DNA of 64,000 bases, taken from positions 124,001 to 188,000 of the forward strand of contig NZ_JADIKM010000004.1 in the NCBI RefSeq assembly GCF_044904665.1. Reading direction: 5' to 3'. A program made the position numbers and the translations under genes. Source of the DNA: Dyella_A ginsengisoli. Lineage in GTDB: Bacteria; Pseudomonadota; Gammaproteobacteria; Xanthomonadales; Rhodanobacteraceae. Below the pieces are notes generated by a model, which worked only from the letters and a program-made list of their open reading frames with translations, was not told the DNA's origin and made no database searches. Shown here piece after piece: positions 1-8,624 of the stretch. Position 1 is the first letter of the stretch. The number at the start of each line of letters is the position of its first letter.

Positions 1-1042
1 TCGGATGCCGGGCGAGGTAGTGACGCGTGGTGATCGTCCAGCCCACGTCGGCCAGGCACAGCAGCTGCGGCACGCGCGGGTTGCGGCCGTAGGCGAGGCG
101 GGCCGGCACGCGCGTCTTGTCCCAGCACTGCATGTGCTGCTGCGGCTGCTCCATGCGCGCCTCGATGGCGGCGAAGTCCGCCTCGTGGCCGGCCTTGGGA
201 TTGAAGCCGGCGAGCACGCCGGTGGTGACGCGATCCACCCGGTCCAGCGGCAGCAGATCGTCGAGCACCACGGTGTGGCCCACCGGCACGTCGGCCATGC
301 CGTGGTCGGCCAGCACGATCAGGTTCATGCGGTCGAGCAGGCCGCGCCGACGCAGGCCGGCGATCAGTCGGCCCAGCGCCTCGTCGGTGTCGCGCAGCGC
401 CTGGTTCACCTGCGCCGAATCCGGGCCGTGGTCGTGGCCGGCGTGGTCCACCGCGTCGAAGTACAGCGTGAGGAAGGTCGGTCGCTGCCCGGCGGGAAGA
501 TCGAGCCAGGCCAGCACCCGGTCCACGCGCTGATCGGGCGTCACGCCGCCGTCGTAGGGCCGCCAGTGATCCGGGTGCATGCCGTGGATGTCGGCCTCGG
601 TGCCGGGCCAGAACATGGTGGCGGTCTTCAGCCCCGCGCGGTCGGCGGTTTCCCACAGCGGCGTGGCCTCGGCCCACCAGCGGCCGTCGCTCACCGCGGC
701 GCGATCCTTCAGCGCGAAGTGGCCCAGCGCGGGGTCTTCCATCGTGTTGTGCACGATGCCGTGGTGGTCCGGGCGCAGGCCGGTCACCAGCGTGTAGTGG
801 TTGGGAAAGGTCAGCGAGGGAAACGAGGGCTGCATGCCGTCGGCCCGCACGCCGTCCTTCGCCAGCGCCGCGAGGGTGGGGCTGAGGCCGCGGTCGAGGT
901 AGTCGTGGCGGTAGCCGTCGATGGAGATCAGCAGCAGCGGAACGTGCGAGGCCGGCATCGCCGCGCGCGGCACCGGCGCCTGGGCGCAGCCTGCGACAAC
1001 CAGCAGCAGCGAGCTGGCGAGTAGACGGAACAGGAATTTCAT
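1..1042 (-). CDS. NPP-type nucleotide pyrophosphatase/phosphodiesterase lipoprotein (C-terminus beyond window)
   Basis: The reading frame begins at the ATG at 1042 and is still open at base 1. The N-terminus has a lipobox (VAGC, Cys19), so the mature protein should be a lipoprotein. The alkaline-phosphatase-fold signature is clear: SIDGYR with metal ligand Asp42, FPSLTFPNHY with the presumed nucleophile Thr78, then FDAVDHAGHDHGP and LADHGM supplying further metal ligands. These match the ectonucleotide pyrophosphatase/phosphodiesterase family, which cleaves phosphodiester or pyrophosphate bonds using two zinc ions. Substrate cannot be told from sequence. About 347 codons are visible of a family usually 400-430 long. 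The gene is divergent from the small secreted gene at 1102. Confidence 0.88.
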   Translation of the reverse strand, partial: MKFLFRLLASSLLLVVAGCAQAPVPRAAMPASHVPLLLISIDGYRHDYLDRGLSPTLAALAKDGVRADGMQPSFPSLTFPNHYTLVTGLRPDHHGIVHNTMEDPALGHFALKDRAAVSDGRWWAEATPLWETADRAGLKTATMFWPGTEADIHGMHPDHWRPYDGGVTPDQRVDRVLAWLDLPAGQRPTFLTLYFDAVDHAGHDHGPDSAQVNQALRDTDEALGRLIAGLRRRGLLDRMNLIVLADHGMADVPVGHTVVLDDLLPLDRVDRVTTGVLAGFNPKAGHEADFAAIEARMEQPQQHMQCWDKTRVPARLAYGRNPRVPQLLCLADVGWTITTRHYLARHP

Positions 1043-1101
1043 GCGTTGGAACCTAGGATCACGAACATGGCAACGCGCCATGATCGCGCATAGGTGTGAC
1101 G

Positions 1102-1536
1102 ATGACATCTCGCAATCCTTTCATCTGGCCGCTTGCCGCGTCGGTTCTTGCGATCGCCGCCTGCGCACCGGCATGGGCGAGCCAGAACCAGCCCACCACG
1201 CCGCCGCCGCGACCGGTGCTGATCCAGCCCACCGCCGCGCAGCAGCGCTTCCGCCAGACGGTGCAGCAGAACCAAGTGCGCGACCAGCTGCGCAAGAACC
1301 AGGTGGAGCACCAGCTGCGGCAGGAATCGATTGAGCGCACCCGTCGCCCCGCGTCGAGCAGCAGCACCGCCAACGACCCGCAGGTCGACAAGGCACAGCA
1401 GGCCCAGGACCAGCTCTACCAGGCACAGCAGCGCGATCGCGTGCAGCGCTACAGCGACGCGCTGCTGCCGCAACCGGTGCCGCAGGCAACCAAGGCCAGT
1501 GCGCCGGCGCACAGCTCCAGCAACGGCGGCGGCTGA
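1102..1536 (+). CDS. Small exported Gln-rich protein of unknown function
   Basis: A 144-residue product. The first 27 residues form a signal peptide; cleavage could be signal peptidase I type after AWA, or lipoprotein type at IAAC. The rest is very rich in Gln, Arg and charged residues, with QQNQVRDQLRKNQ-like stretches suggesting a helical or coiled-coil rod, followed by a Pro/Ser/Gly-rich tail. No family recognised. A GTG six bases upstream is an alternative start; the ATG was preferred because it begins directly before the hydrophobic core. It converges on the Lnt-like gene, whose stop is about 66 bases away. Confidence 0.6.
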   Translation: MTSRNPFIWPLAASVLAIAACAPAWASQNQPTTPPPRPVLIQPTAAQQRFRQTVQQNQVRDQLRKNQVEHQLRQESIERTRRPASSSSTANDPQVDKAQQAQDQLYQAQQRDRVQRYSDALLPQPVPQATKASAPAHSSSNGGG

Positions 1537-1602
1537 TCGGCGGTCTACGCAGCCCCTCGCGCACTGGCGTCCCGTTGACGCGACGGCGGGCGAAAGAAGG
1601 GT

Positions 1603-3042
1603 TCAGCCGCCGCTGCGGCTTTCCGTGCGCCGCGGCATCACGGCCAGCACCAGCATCGCCGCCAGCGCGGCCAGATCGGCCCAGACGAACCAGTCGCCCC
1701 AGCGGCCATACAGCGTGTGCGTCTCGCGCAGCGGCAGCTCGCCCACCAGGTCGGCGTCGTGCTGCTCGCTCGACGCCTCGGCCATCACGCGGCCGCGGTC
1801 GTCGCTCAAGGTGAGGCGGCCGGAGCGCGCCGCGCGCGCGATCGCGAAGCCGCTCTCCACCCCGCGCATGATCGCCATGCGGCTATGCAGCCAGCCGTCG
1901 ATGCTGAAATCCCACGCCGGCACCAGCAGCAGCTGCGCATCGCGCATCGCATACGCACGGCCGATGTCGTGAAAGTCCATGTCCTTGCAGATCGCCAGGC
2001 CGATGCGCGGCGTGCCGTGCAGCAGGCGATAGTCCTCGCCCGGCGTGTACTGCTTCTCGAAGCCCGGGATCAGGTGTTGCTTGCTGTAGGTGAGCGGCAT
2101 CGCGGCACCCGGCGCGAACGCCATCGCCATGTTGCGTTCGGCGCGTGGATCGCCGGTGAAGTCGATGCCGGCGTCGAGGATGAGGCCGTGGCGCTGCGCG
2201 GCGTCGGCGAACGCGGGTACGGTCGCCTCAGCCGTGGCGAATGCGGTCTCGGGGATCACCACTACCTGCGCGCCGGCCGCCCCCAGGCGATCGATCGCCG
2301 CCATGTAGCGCGCCTGCAGCGCCTGTCCGTCGGCGTCGTGCAGGGCCGGCCGGATCGGTTTTTCCAATGAGACCAGCCCCACCCGCACGCGCGCCGTGGT
2401 CGGGGCCTGCAGCCGCCAACTGCCGAAGCCGAGCGTCGCCACGAGCAGCAGCACGCCAACTGCCGCCACCGCCATGCGCCCGCGCCGCGACACCTGCGGC
2501 GCGGCCAGCACCGCCACAGCGGCCGGCACCAGCAACAGCAGAAAGCTGATGCCCCACAGCCCGGTGAGCGCCGCCAGCTGCAGGATCGCCAGCGCATCCA
2601 TCTGCGTGTACGCGATGCTGCCGAACGTGCCGTGCGGCGAGAGCTGCGTGTTGATGTATTCGATCGTCACCCACAGCGCGGGCGCCGCCAGCGCCGCGGC
2701 GATATGTCGACCGCGCGTGAGCAGGCGACGGAACAGCAGCACGCACAGCGCCAGCATCAGCCCCGGCCCGGCGACCGCCGGCACGATCGTCGACATCGGC
2801 AGGCCGATATAGCCGTGCAGGTAGCTCCACTGGTTCAGTCCACCCAGCGCGTACGCCGCGAATGCCGCCAGCGCGGCCCAGCGGCGGCGCACGCGCGGTG
2901 CCAGCAGCAGCACCGGCAGCGGCGCCAGCCAGGTCAGCCACCACTGCGGCGCCAGGCCGCTGCCGAACCACCAGCCCAGCGCCGACAGCGCTACTGCGGC
3001 CAGGCCCAGCGCCAGCCCCTTGCGATCAAGCCTTGATGCCAT
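1603..3042 (-). CDS. Apolipoprotein N-acyltransferase-like membrane protein with carbon-nitrogen hydrolase domain
   Basis: 479 residues. The N-terminal half has several hydrophobic helices (residues about 8-200); the C-terminal half is a nitrilase/CN-hydrolase domain with the expected triad: Glu in VIPETAF, Lys in YSKQHLIP, Cys in AICKDMDF. A final hydrophobic helix precedes the end. This is the architecture of Lnt, which N-acylates lipoproteins in the inner membrane, but at 479 residues and beside a TetR gene it may be an Lnt-like paralogue with another acyl or amide substrate. Its start overlaps the 3' end of the TetR gene by 17 bases, so the two are probably cotranscribed and translationally coupled. 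Confidence 0.82.
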   Translation of the reverse strand: MASRLDRKGLALGLAAVALSALGWWFGSGLAPQWWLTWLAPLPVLLLAPRVRRRWAALAAFAAYALGGLNQWSYLHGYIGLPMSTIVPAVAGPGLMLALCVLLFRRLLTRGRHIAAALAAPALWVTIEYINTQLSPHGTFGSIAYTQMDALAILQLAALTGLWGISFLLLLVPAAVAVLAAPQVSRRGRMAVAAVGVLLLVATLGFGSWRLQAPTTARVRVGLVSLEKPIRPALHDADGQALQARYMAAIDRLGAAGAQVVVIPETAFATAEATVPAFADAAQRHGLILDAGIDFTGDPRAERNMAMAFAPGAAMPLTYSKQHLIPGFEKQYTPGEDYRLLHGTPRIGLAICKDMDFHDIGRAYAMRDAQLLLVPAWDFSIDGWLHSRMAIMRGVESGFAIARAARSGRLTLSDDRGRVMAEASSEQHDADLVGELPLRETHTLYGRWGDWFVWADLAALAAMLVLAVMPRRTESRSGG

Positions 3043-3607
3043 CGATCACCCTCCGCAGCGATGCGAGATAGAAGGCGCGGAACTGCGCCTCGTCGTAACT
3101 GAAGCGGCCGGCGCGATACAGCGCGATCAACCCGTGCGAGTGCGCCCACAGCGTCATCGCCACGTCCCATGGATCGTCCTTGCGCAGCACGCCGCGGCGC
3201 ATGCCGTCGTCGATCGCATCGGCAATCACGGTGAGCGTGGGCGACTGGCGCTCGCGGAAATCTTCGGGAAATCGGCGCGCGTCGTCGCGGCGCAGCGAGA
3301 ACGCGTGGTCGAACAGGTGCGGGTTGGCCAGCGCGTAGTCGAGGTAGGGGACGAGCAGCGCCTGCAGCCGCTCCAGCACGTCCGGGTGCGTCGCGTGGGC
3401 CGCCCACTCGTGTGCGATCGCCTCGAAGCTGTCGTCGGACAGGCGCTTGAGCAGCGCCTCGCGGCTGGGAAAGTGGCGGTAGATCGCCATCGGCGTGATG
3501 CCCACCGCGTCGGCCACGCGGCGCATGCTCACCGCGTCGGCACCGCCGCGCTCGAACAGCTTCAGCGCGGCGCGGCGGATTTTTTCGGCAGTGGTCAGGC
3601 GTGGCAT
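3026..3607 (-). CDS. TetR/AcrR family transcriptional regulator
   Basis: 193 residues from the ATG at 3607. Residues about 1-60 are a TetR DNA-binding domain (MPRLTTAEKIRRAALKLFER..., helix-turn-helix VADAVGITPMAIYRHFPSRE); the remainder is the variable helical ligand and dimerisation domain. A longer frame from a GTG at 3658 exists, but it would run across a good promoter and a dyad, so the internal ATG is preferred. No Shine-Dalgarno precedes it; the predicted transcript starts about two bases upstream. It probably represses itself and the overlapping Lnt-like gene. Confidence 0.85.
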   Translation of the reverse strand: MPRLTTAEKIRRAALKLFERGGADAVSMRRVADAVGITPMAIYRHFPSREALLKRLSDDSFEAIAHEWAAHATHPDVLERLQALLVPYLDYALANPHLFDHAFSLRRDDARRFPEDFRERQSPTLTVIADAIDDGMRRGVLRKDDPWDVAMTLWAHSHGLIALYRAGRFSYDEAQFRAFYLASLRRVIDGIKA

Positions 3608-3643
3608 GTATACACTGTATACGTGCAATTTCCGGGGCGTCAA
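3605..3643 (-). promoter_or_regulatory. Promoter and probable TetR autoregulatory operator
   Basis: Read on the minus strand, TTGACG (3643-3638) and TATACA (3621-3616) are separated by 16 bases. The -10 lies inside GTATAC-ACT-GTATAC (3608-3622), two copies of a self-complementary hexamer that form a dyad touching the ATG. Expected +1 is near 3609, giving an almost leaderless mRNA. The boxes are visible; the assignment to this TetR protein is inferred from position. Confidence 0.6.
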
Positions 3644-3679
3644 CGTGCCGTTCGGCACACGGCCGGCGGCGAGTTGCCG

Positions 3680-4186
3680 TCAACCGCCGAACAGGTCGCC
3701 CTGCGCCACGCGCCGTTCCATCGCCAGCAGGTACTGCTTCACCGGCAGGCCGCCGCCGAAACCGGTGAGGCTGCCGTCGGCGCCGATCACCCGATGGCAC
3801 GGCAGCACGATCGGCAGCGGATTGCGCCCGTTCGCCGCGCCCACCGCGCGCACCGCCTGCGGCTCGCCGATGCGCCGCGCCACCTCGCCGTAGCTCTGCG
3901 TGGCGCCATAGGGAATGTCCGCCAGCGCGTGCCACACGGTGAGCTGGAACGGCGTGCCCACCGGATGCAGCGGCAGCTCGAATACCTGCCGCGTGCCGGC
4001 GAAGTATTCCTCCAGCTGCTCGCGCGCAAACTGCACCGCCTGCGGCGCGCGTACCCAATGCGGCGCGGCGCGCTTCGGGTGTCGTTCGGTCTCGAACCAG
4101 ATCTGCCGCAGCCCGTGCTCGTCGGCCACCAGCCGCAGCGGGCCGACCGGCGAGGGCATCTCGTCGAACCAGATCGCGCCGCTCAT
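3680..4186 (-). CDS. ogt: Methylated-DNA--[protein]-cysteine S-methyltransferase
   Basis: 168 residues, the usual Ogt length. It transfers the alkyl group from O6-alkylguanine (and O4-alkylthymine) in DNA to its own cysteine and is inactivated by doing so. The acceptor motif LPCHRVIG is intact, preceded by AANGRNPLPIV and followed by LTGFGGGLPVKQYLLAMERR. The region TPFQLTVWHALADIPYG is the start of the DNA-binding domain. The start codon overlaps the stop of the alkA gene (ATGA), so both are one operon for alkylation repair. A longer open frame upstream is only antisense read-through of alkA. Confidence 0.95.
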   Translation of the reverse strand: MSGAIWFDEMPSPVGPLRLVADEHGLRQIWFETERHPKRAAPHWVRAPQAVQFAREQLEEYFAGTRQVFELPLHPVGTPFQLTVWHALADIPYGATQSYGEVARRIGEPQAVRAVGAANGRNPLPIVLPCHRVIGADGSLTGFGGGLPVKQYLLAMERRVAQGDLFGG

Positions 4187-5679
4187 CGCTTGGCTCCGGC
4201 GGCCACGGCGGCCTCGCCCACGCTGCGCCACAAATGCATCACGGCGTAGGCGCGCCACGGCCGCCACGCCTCGGCGCGTTGCTCCAGTGCGCGCGTGCTC
4301 AGTTCGTCCGCACCCGGCGCCGCCGCGCGACGCAGGATCAGGTCTGCCGCGGGGAACGCATCGGGGTGGCTCAGCGCGCGCATCGCCATGTAGTGCGCGG
4401 TCCACGCACCGATGCCCGGCAGCGCCACCCAGCGCTCCACGAACGTCTCCAACGGTTGCTCCGGGCGAAAGTCGATGCGCCCGTCCAGTAGCGCCTGCGC
4501 CACCGCGCGGATCGTTGCGATGCGCGCACCGGTGATGCCCAGCGTGCCCAGGTCCGCCTCGGCCAGTTGCGCCGGGGTGGGGAAGATCCGCTCCAGCCCC
4601 GGCAGCGGCGCATCCGCCAGCGGCGTGCCGAAGCGCTGCACCACGCGCGAGGCCAGCGTGCGCGCCGCGGCCACGCTCACCTGCTGGCCGAGGATCGCGC
4701 GCACCGCGATCTCGAAACCGTCCCAGCCGCCGGGCAGGCGCTGGCCCGGATGCTTTTTCGCCAGCGGCCCGAGCACCGCATCGCGCTTGAACACCGCGGC
4801 GATCGCCTGCGGCGAGGCATCCAGGTCGAACATGCGGCGCAGCCGCGTCACCACGCCGAGCAACTGCGCCGGGGCCACGCCGTGCAGTTCCAGCTTGAGC
4901 GCGTGTTCGCCCTGTGGCCACGCACTCAGCCGCAGCCACGACGGCTGTGCGGGGTCGCCGAACACGCGCGCATAGCCGCTGTCGTCCACCGCCTCCACGC
5001 CGGGCAGCGCACGGCCGCGCAGAAACGCCAGCAGCGCGGCGAAGTCGTACGGCGGGCGATAGCCCAGCCGCAGCACCAGCGGCGCGCCGAGCGGCGCACG
5101 CGGCTGCCGCCGCAGCTCGCGTGGTGCGAGCCGGTTCGCCTGCGCGAACGCCGCGTTGAACCGGCGCAGGCTGCCGAACCCCGCCGCCAGCGCCACCTCG
5201 GTCACCGGCATCGCCGTCTCGGTCAGCAGCTGCTTGGCGAACAGCAGGCGCCGCGTGGTGTGCACGCTCAGCGGCGGCACCCCCACGTGCTCCACGAACA
5301 GTCGCCGCAACTGCCTTGCGCCCAGCTCCACACGCGCGGCCAGTTCATCCACCGAACCGGTTTCCAGCGCGCCGTGCTCGATCAGCGTCAGCGCCCGCGC
5401 CACCACGTGGCCGCCGCGCTGCCAGTCGCCGTTGCCCGGCGCCAGCTCCGGCCGGCAGCGCAGGCACGGCCGGAATCCGTCCGCTTCGGCCGCCGCCGCG
5501 CTCGCGTAATAGCGCACGTTTGTCGGCTTCGGCGACGGTGCCGGGCACACCGGCCGGCAATAGATGCGCGTGCTGGTGACGGCGGTGAAGAACAGGCCGT
5601 CGAAGCGGGCGTCGCGACTCAGCCGGGCGCGCTCGCAGGTGCGCGCATCGGGCAGTGCAGAGGGCAGGGGAGTGTCCAT
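4183..5679 (-). CDS. alkA: Ada-type regulator fused to AlkA DNA-3-methyladenine glycosylase II
   Basis: 498 residues from the ATG at 5679. Residues about 15-90 form the Ada metal-binding domain with the four cysteines (YCRPVC and PCLRC). An AraC-type helix-turn-helix follows (VDELAARVELGARQLRRLF...; LLTETAMPVTEVALAAGFGS). The C-terminal half is AlkA, with the helix-hairpin-helix LPGIGAWTAHYMAMR and the presumed catalytic Asp in FPAADL. It likely senses methyl phosphotriesters, activates the alkylation response and excises 3-alkyladenines. It overlaps ogt by four bases. A start at 5730 is possible, but TTGCCC and TAGCCT upstream of 5679 may be promoter boxes. Confidence 0.93.
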   Translation of the reverse strand: MDTPLPSALPDARTCERARLSRDARFDGLFFTAVTSTRIYCRPVCPAPSPKPTNVRYYASAAAAEADGFRPCLRCRPELAPGNGDWQRGGHVVARALTLIEHGALETGSVDELAARVELGARQLRRLFVEHVGVPPLSVHTTRRLLFAKQLLTETAMPVTEVALAAGFGSLRRFNAAFAQANRLAPRELRRQPRAPLGAPLVLRLGYRPPYDFAALLAFLRGRALPGVEAVDDSGYARVFGDPAQPSWLRLSAWPQGEHALKLELHGVAPAQLLGVVTRLRRMFDLDASPQAIAAVFKRDAVLGPLAKKHPGQRLPGGWDGFEIAVRAILGQQVSVAAARTLASRVVQRFGTPLADAPLPGLERIFPTPAQLAEADLGTLGITGARIATIRAVAQALLDGRIDFRPEQPLETFVERWVALPGIGAWTAHYMAMRALSHPDAFPAADLILRRAAAPGADELSTRALEQRAEAWRPWRAYAVMHLWRSVGEAAVAAGAKR

Positions 5680-5833
5680 GCCGCGCAGGCTAGCACCGCG
5701 CAGCGGGGCAAACTCGCCGTTTTCGGACATGGATGCTGATGGGCAGGCGGCCGCGGATTTCAGCTCGCTTCACGGCCTGTGGCATCGCACTCCCGGGCGA
5801 CGCGGCGACACCGCATCATCCGCACCGCCACAT

Positions 5834-6337
5834 CTACGGCGCCGCAGGACATGCCTTGTCCACGCCCTGCGAAAACGCTGCCAGCGCCGCTGCGTCCGCC
5901 GGTCGCCCGCCATCCCCGCCGTCGAACTGCACCCGCCACGCGCCGTCGCGTCCGCGCCGCCACACCGTGCTGAAGCGGCCGATCGCGGTCTGCGACTGCC
6001 CGGCCTTGTCCGTCGTGGTCAGACGGTACGGGCCGCTGGACAGCGCCAGCCGACCGTCCGCACTCACCACCTCGTTGGCCGGCTGCCAGTCCAGCTGCAG
6101 CTCCTTGCCCGCGATGATCGGCGCCCACGCCGCCGCGATTGCCTCGGCGCCGCGCACGGGATGTGCGGTGTTCGCGTCGAACACCGCGTCGGCGGTGAGG
6201 AACGTACGGAACGCCACCGAGTCGTGCTCGCGCACGCTGCGAGCGAACGCCTGTTCGCGCTGCCATACCGTGCAGCGCAGTGTGACGGGGGCGGCGGGCG
6301 CCGCGGCAGCGGCGAGCAGGGCGGCAAGCACGATCAT
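5834..6337 (-). CDS. Exported SnoaL-like/DUF4440 protein
   Basis: 167 residues with a short signal peptide (MIVLAALLAAAAAPAAP). The rest resembles the NTF2-like fold of SnoaL/DUF4440 proteins: QREQAFARSVREHDSVAFRTFLTADAVF, then PVRGAEAIAAAW, a GRFSTVWRR strand and a WRVQFDGG strand. Such proteins are small periplasmic or cytoplasmic ligand-binding or isomerase-like domains of diverse use; no substrate can be named. It is divergent from the DUF3429 gene starting at 6473. Confidence 0.75.
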   Translation of the reverse strand: MIVLAALLAAAAAPAAPVTLRCTVWQREQAFARSVREHDSVAFRTFLTADAVFDANTAHPVRGAEAIAAAWAPIIAGKELQLDWQPANEVVSADGRLALSSGPYRLTTTDKAGQSQTAIGRFSTVWRRGRDGAWRVQFDGGDGGRPADAAALAAFSQGVDKACPAAP

Positions 6338-6472
6338 GGCGGCGGCTCCTCGGTGACGGTGGCCGCAGCCTCCGTCGCACGCCCCTGCGACGCCAGTGCC
6401 GCTTGGGCCAGTGCGGGCGCTTCGGTCATCATGCGCCACGGGTCGGCACGGTGCCGGCCAGGAGTGCCCCGC

Positions 6473-6904
6473 ATGATCGATTCCTCCAAACCGCCGTTGC
6501 CGCGCGGCATGCTCGCGCTGGGCTGGAGCGGCGTGCTGCCGTTCGCCGGCGCGCTGCTCGCCGCGTTCGTGTGGCCCGCGTGGGCCGGCTTCGCCGCGGC
6601 GGTGTTCGTGTCCTACGGCGCGGTGATCCTCAGCTTTCTCGGCGGCGCGCGCTGGGGCCGCGGCCTCGCCGGCGGCGTGTCGCCGCTGCGCTTCGTGGAA
6701 TCGGTGATGCCCAGCCTGATCGGCTTCTCCGCGCTGCTGCTGCTGCACGCGCCGCTCTACGCGCTGGCGCTGCTCGCCGCGGGCTTTGCGATCTGGCTGG
6801 TGATCGACCAGCGCGATCCGTTATGGACGGCCCCCTACCGCCGCATGCGCCTGGGGATCAGCCTCGCGGTGCTGGCGCTGCACGCCGGCTGGCTGCTGGT
6901 GTAA
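6473..6904 (+). CDS. DUF3429 family inner-membrane protein
   Basis: 143 residues, nearly all hydrophobic, with four or five transmembrane helices. Typical DUF3429 features are visible: GWSGVLPFAGAL near the start, YGAVILSFLGGARWG in the middle and YRRMRLGISLAVLALH near the end. The family is common in proteobacteria and has no assigned function. The start is chosen at the ATG following an AGGAG at 6460-6464; the much longer frame upstream is a shadow of the oppositely oriented neighbours. Confidence 0.85.
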   Translation: MIDSSKPPLPRGMLALGWSGVLPFAGALLAAFVWPAWAGFAAAVFVSYGAVILSFLGGARWGRGLAGGVSPLRFVESVMPSLIGFSALLLLHAPLYALALLAAGFAIWLVIDQRDPLWTAPYRRMRLGISLAVLALHAGWLLV

Positions 6905-7020
6905 GCCGCAGCGTTTCACGCCGCAACGATTTGCGAATCGACGCGGCTCCCGCCCGAACGGCTGGCGTCCCCCTTCGGCCCGGCGTACTTTCGACGCTTC
7001 ACCAATGTCGAGGGAACGCC

Positions 7021-8448
7021 ATGGGTCGCTGGATGCGATGGGTCGGAATACTGGTGGGGCTGCTCGGCGTGCCGGCCATGGGCATGGCGCAATCCGGGGC
7101 CGGATGGATCGTCACCGGCTCGGGTCGCACACACTATGTGGTGCAGGGCACCGGCGATCCGCGTGACGCGCAGGGCGCGAGTGTCACCCTGCGTGGCGAC
7201 GATCCGCTGCCCGGCCAGTTCGGTGCCTCCGGCCTCGTGCTCAACGCGCTGCCGTATCGCGGCCACCGGCTCACGCTCACCGCGGATCTGTCCACCCGCG
7301 ACGCCGCCCAGGGCGCGCTGATCTGGCTGCGCGTGGACGGTGGGCGACCTTCGGAGGCGTTCGCCAACTCGCAGCTGCAGCCGGTGTTCGGCACCACCGC
7401 CGCGGCGCATCGTGAAGTGCAGGTGGACGTGCCGGACGACGCCGAGAAGATCTTCCTCGGCACCGCGCTCACCGGGGCAGGGGAGGTCAGCACCACCGAT
7501 CTGCGCCTTACCTCGCGCGTGTCGCCCGCGGTGCACATCACGCCGCTGAGCATGCTGAATGCCGCCATCGAGATCGTGCGCGCCCACGCCCTGCGCGCCG
7601 CGCAGGTGGACTGGCCCACGCTGGAACCCAAGCTGCGCGCCATGGTGCACCCCACCGGCGCGGCGGCCGACGCGTACCCCGCCATCCGCCAGTTGCTGGC
7701 TGCGCTGGGCGACCACCACAGCCACCTGCAGCCGGCCGCCACCGCACAGAAGCTCGAGCACGGCGGCTTCGCCTCCTCGTCGCCGAAGGTGCAGGCGCTG
7801 CCCGGCCAGCTCGGCTACATCGACATGCCCGGCTACAGCGGCATGCAGGGTGCGGCGCGGCGGGCCTTCGTCACCGGCGTCATCGGCGACATCACCCGCG
7901 TGCAGCCGCAGGCGCGCTGCGGCTGGGTGGTGGACCTGCGCCACAACCCCGGCGGCAGCATGTTGCCCATGCTCGCCAGCCTGCGTCCGCTGCTGGGCGA
8001 GGGCGTGCTCGGCGGGTTCCGCAACGCGCAGGGCCAGGTGTATCCGCTGCACGCCGCCAGCCCGCTCGATCCGGACCTGCCGAAGGGGCCGGCACTGGAG
8101 CACGCGCGAGTCGCCTTGCTGCTGGGGCCGCGTACCGCCAGCTCCGGCGAGGTGGTGGCCGTCGCCTTCCGCGGCCGGCCCGGCACGCGCTCGTTCGGCC
8201 AGCCCACCGCGGGCCTGAGCACCGGCAACAGCGGTTTCCGCCTGCCCGACGGCAGCGAGATCTTCCTCACCACCTCGGTCGACGTGGATCGCACCGGGCA
8301 GGCCTACGGCGAGCGCATCGCGCCCGATCAAACCGTACTGGCCGAGGCCACCGCCGAAGGCGACGCCACGCTCGACGCCGCGCGCCACTGGCTCGCCGGC
8401 GCGTGCGGTGCACTTGCACAACAGGTTGCCGCCAGCTCAAACCTATAA
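7021..8448 (+). CDS. Exported S41-family (C-terminal-processing-like) peptidase
   Basis: 475 residues with a signal peptide ending near residue 23 (MAQSG). A beta-rich N-terminal region is followed from about residue 255 by an S41 core: LGYIDMPGYSG, GWVVDLRHNPGGSM and the nucleophile region GPRTASSGEVVAVAFRG. The Lys general base of classical tail-specific proteases is not at its usual place (FGQPTAGLSTG), as in the sub-family of S41 proteins that use another arrangement. It probably acts in the periplasm; substrate unknown. No operon partner is evident. Confidence 0.8.
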   Translation: MGRWMRWVGILVGLLGVPAMGMAQSGAGWIVTGSGRTHYVVQGTGDPRDAQGASVTLRGDDPLPGQFGASGLVLNALPYRGHRLTLTADLSTRDAAQGALIWLRVDGGRPSEAFANSQLQPVFGTTAAAHREVQVDVPDDAEKIFLGTALTGAGEVSTTDLRLTSRVSPAVHITPLSMLNAAIEIVRAHALRAAQVDWPTLEPKLRAMVHPTGAAADAYPAIRQLLAALGDHHSHLQPAATAQKLEHGGFASSSPKVQALPGQLGYIDMPGYSGMQGAARRAFVTGVIGDITRVQPQARCGWVVDLRHNPGGSMLPMLASLRPLLGEGVLGGFRNAQGQVYPLHAASPLDPDLPKGPALEHARVALLLGPRTASSGEVVAVAFRGRPGTRSFGQPTAGLSTGNSGFRLPDGSEIFLTTSVDVDRTGQAYGERIAPDQTVLAEATAEGDATLDAARHWLAGACGALAQQVAASSNL

Positions 8449-8624
8449 CGGCGCGCCCCTTGCCGGGTATCGGGCAGGCGTGTCTGAGGCACGCCTGCCA
8501 GGGGCAGCGCATCGCAGGTTCTTTCGCCCTCGTGCCAGTGCGTCCCGGTCGCCCAAAACGCCACGCTTCGAAACGGCCGCCCTGCTATGTTCCGTCGCGG
8601 GGCCAACAGGGACAGGGGGAGCGC

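Noticed and set aside
5..1024. 339-codon plus-strand frame at the window start
   Set aside because: Antisense shadow of the phosphodiesterase gene, whose metal and nucleophile motifs are on the minus strand.
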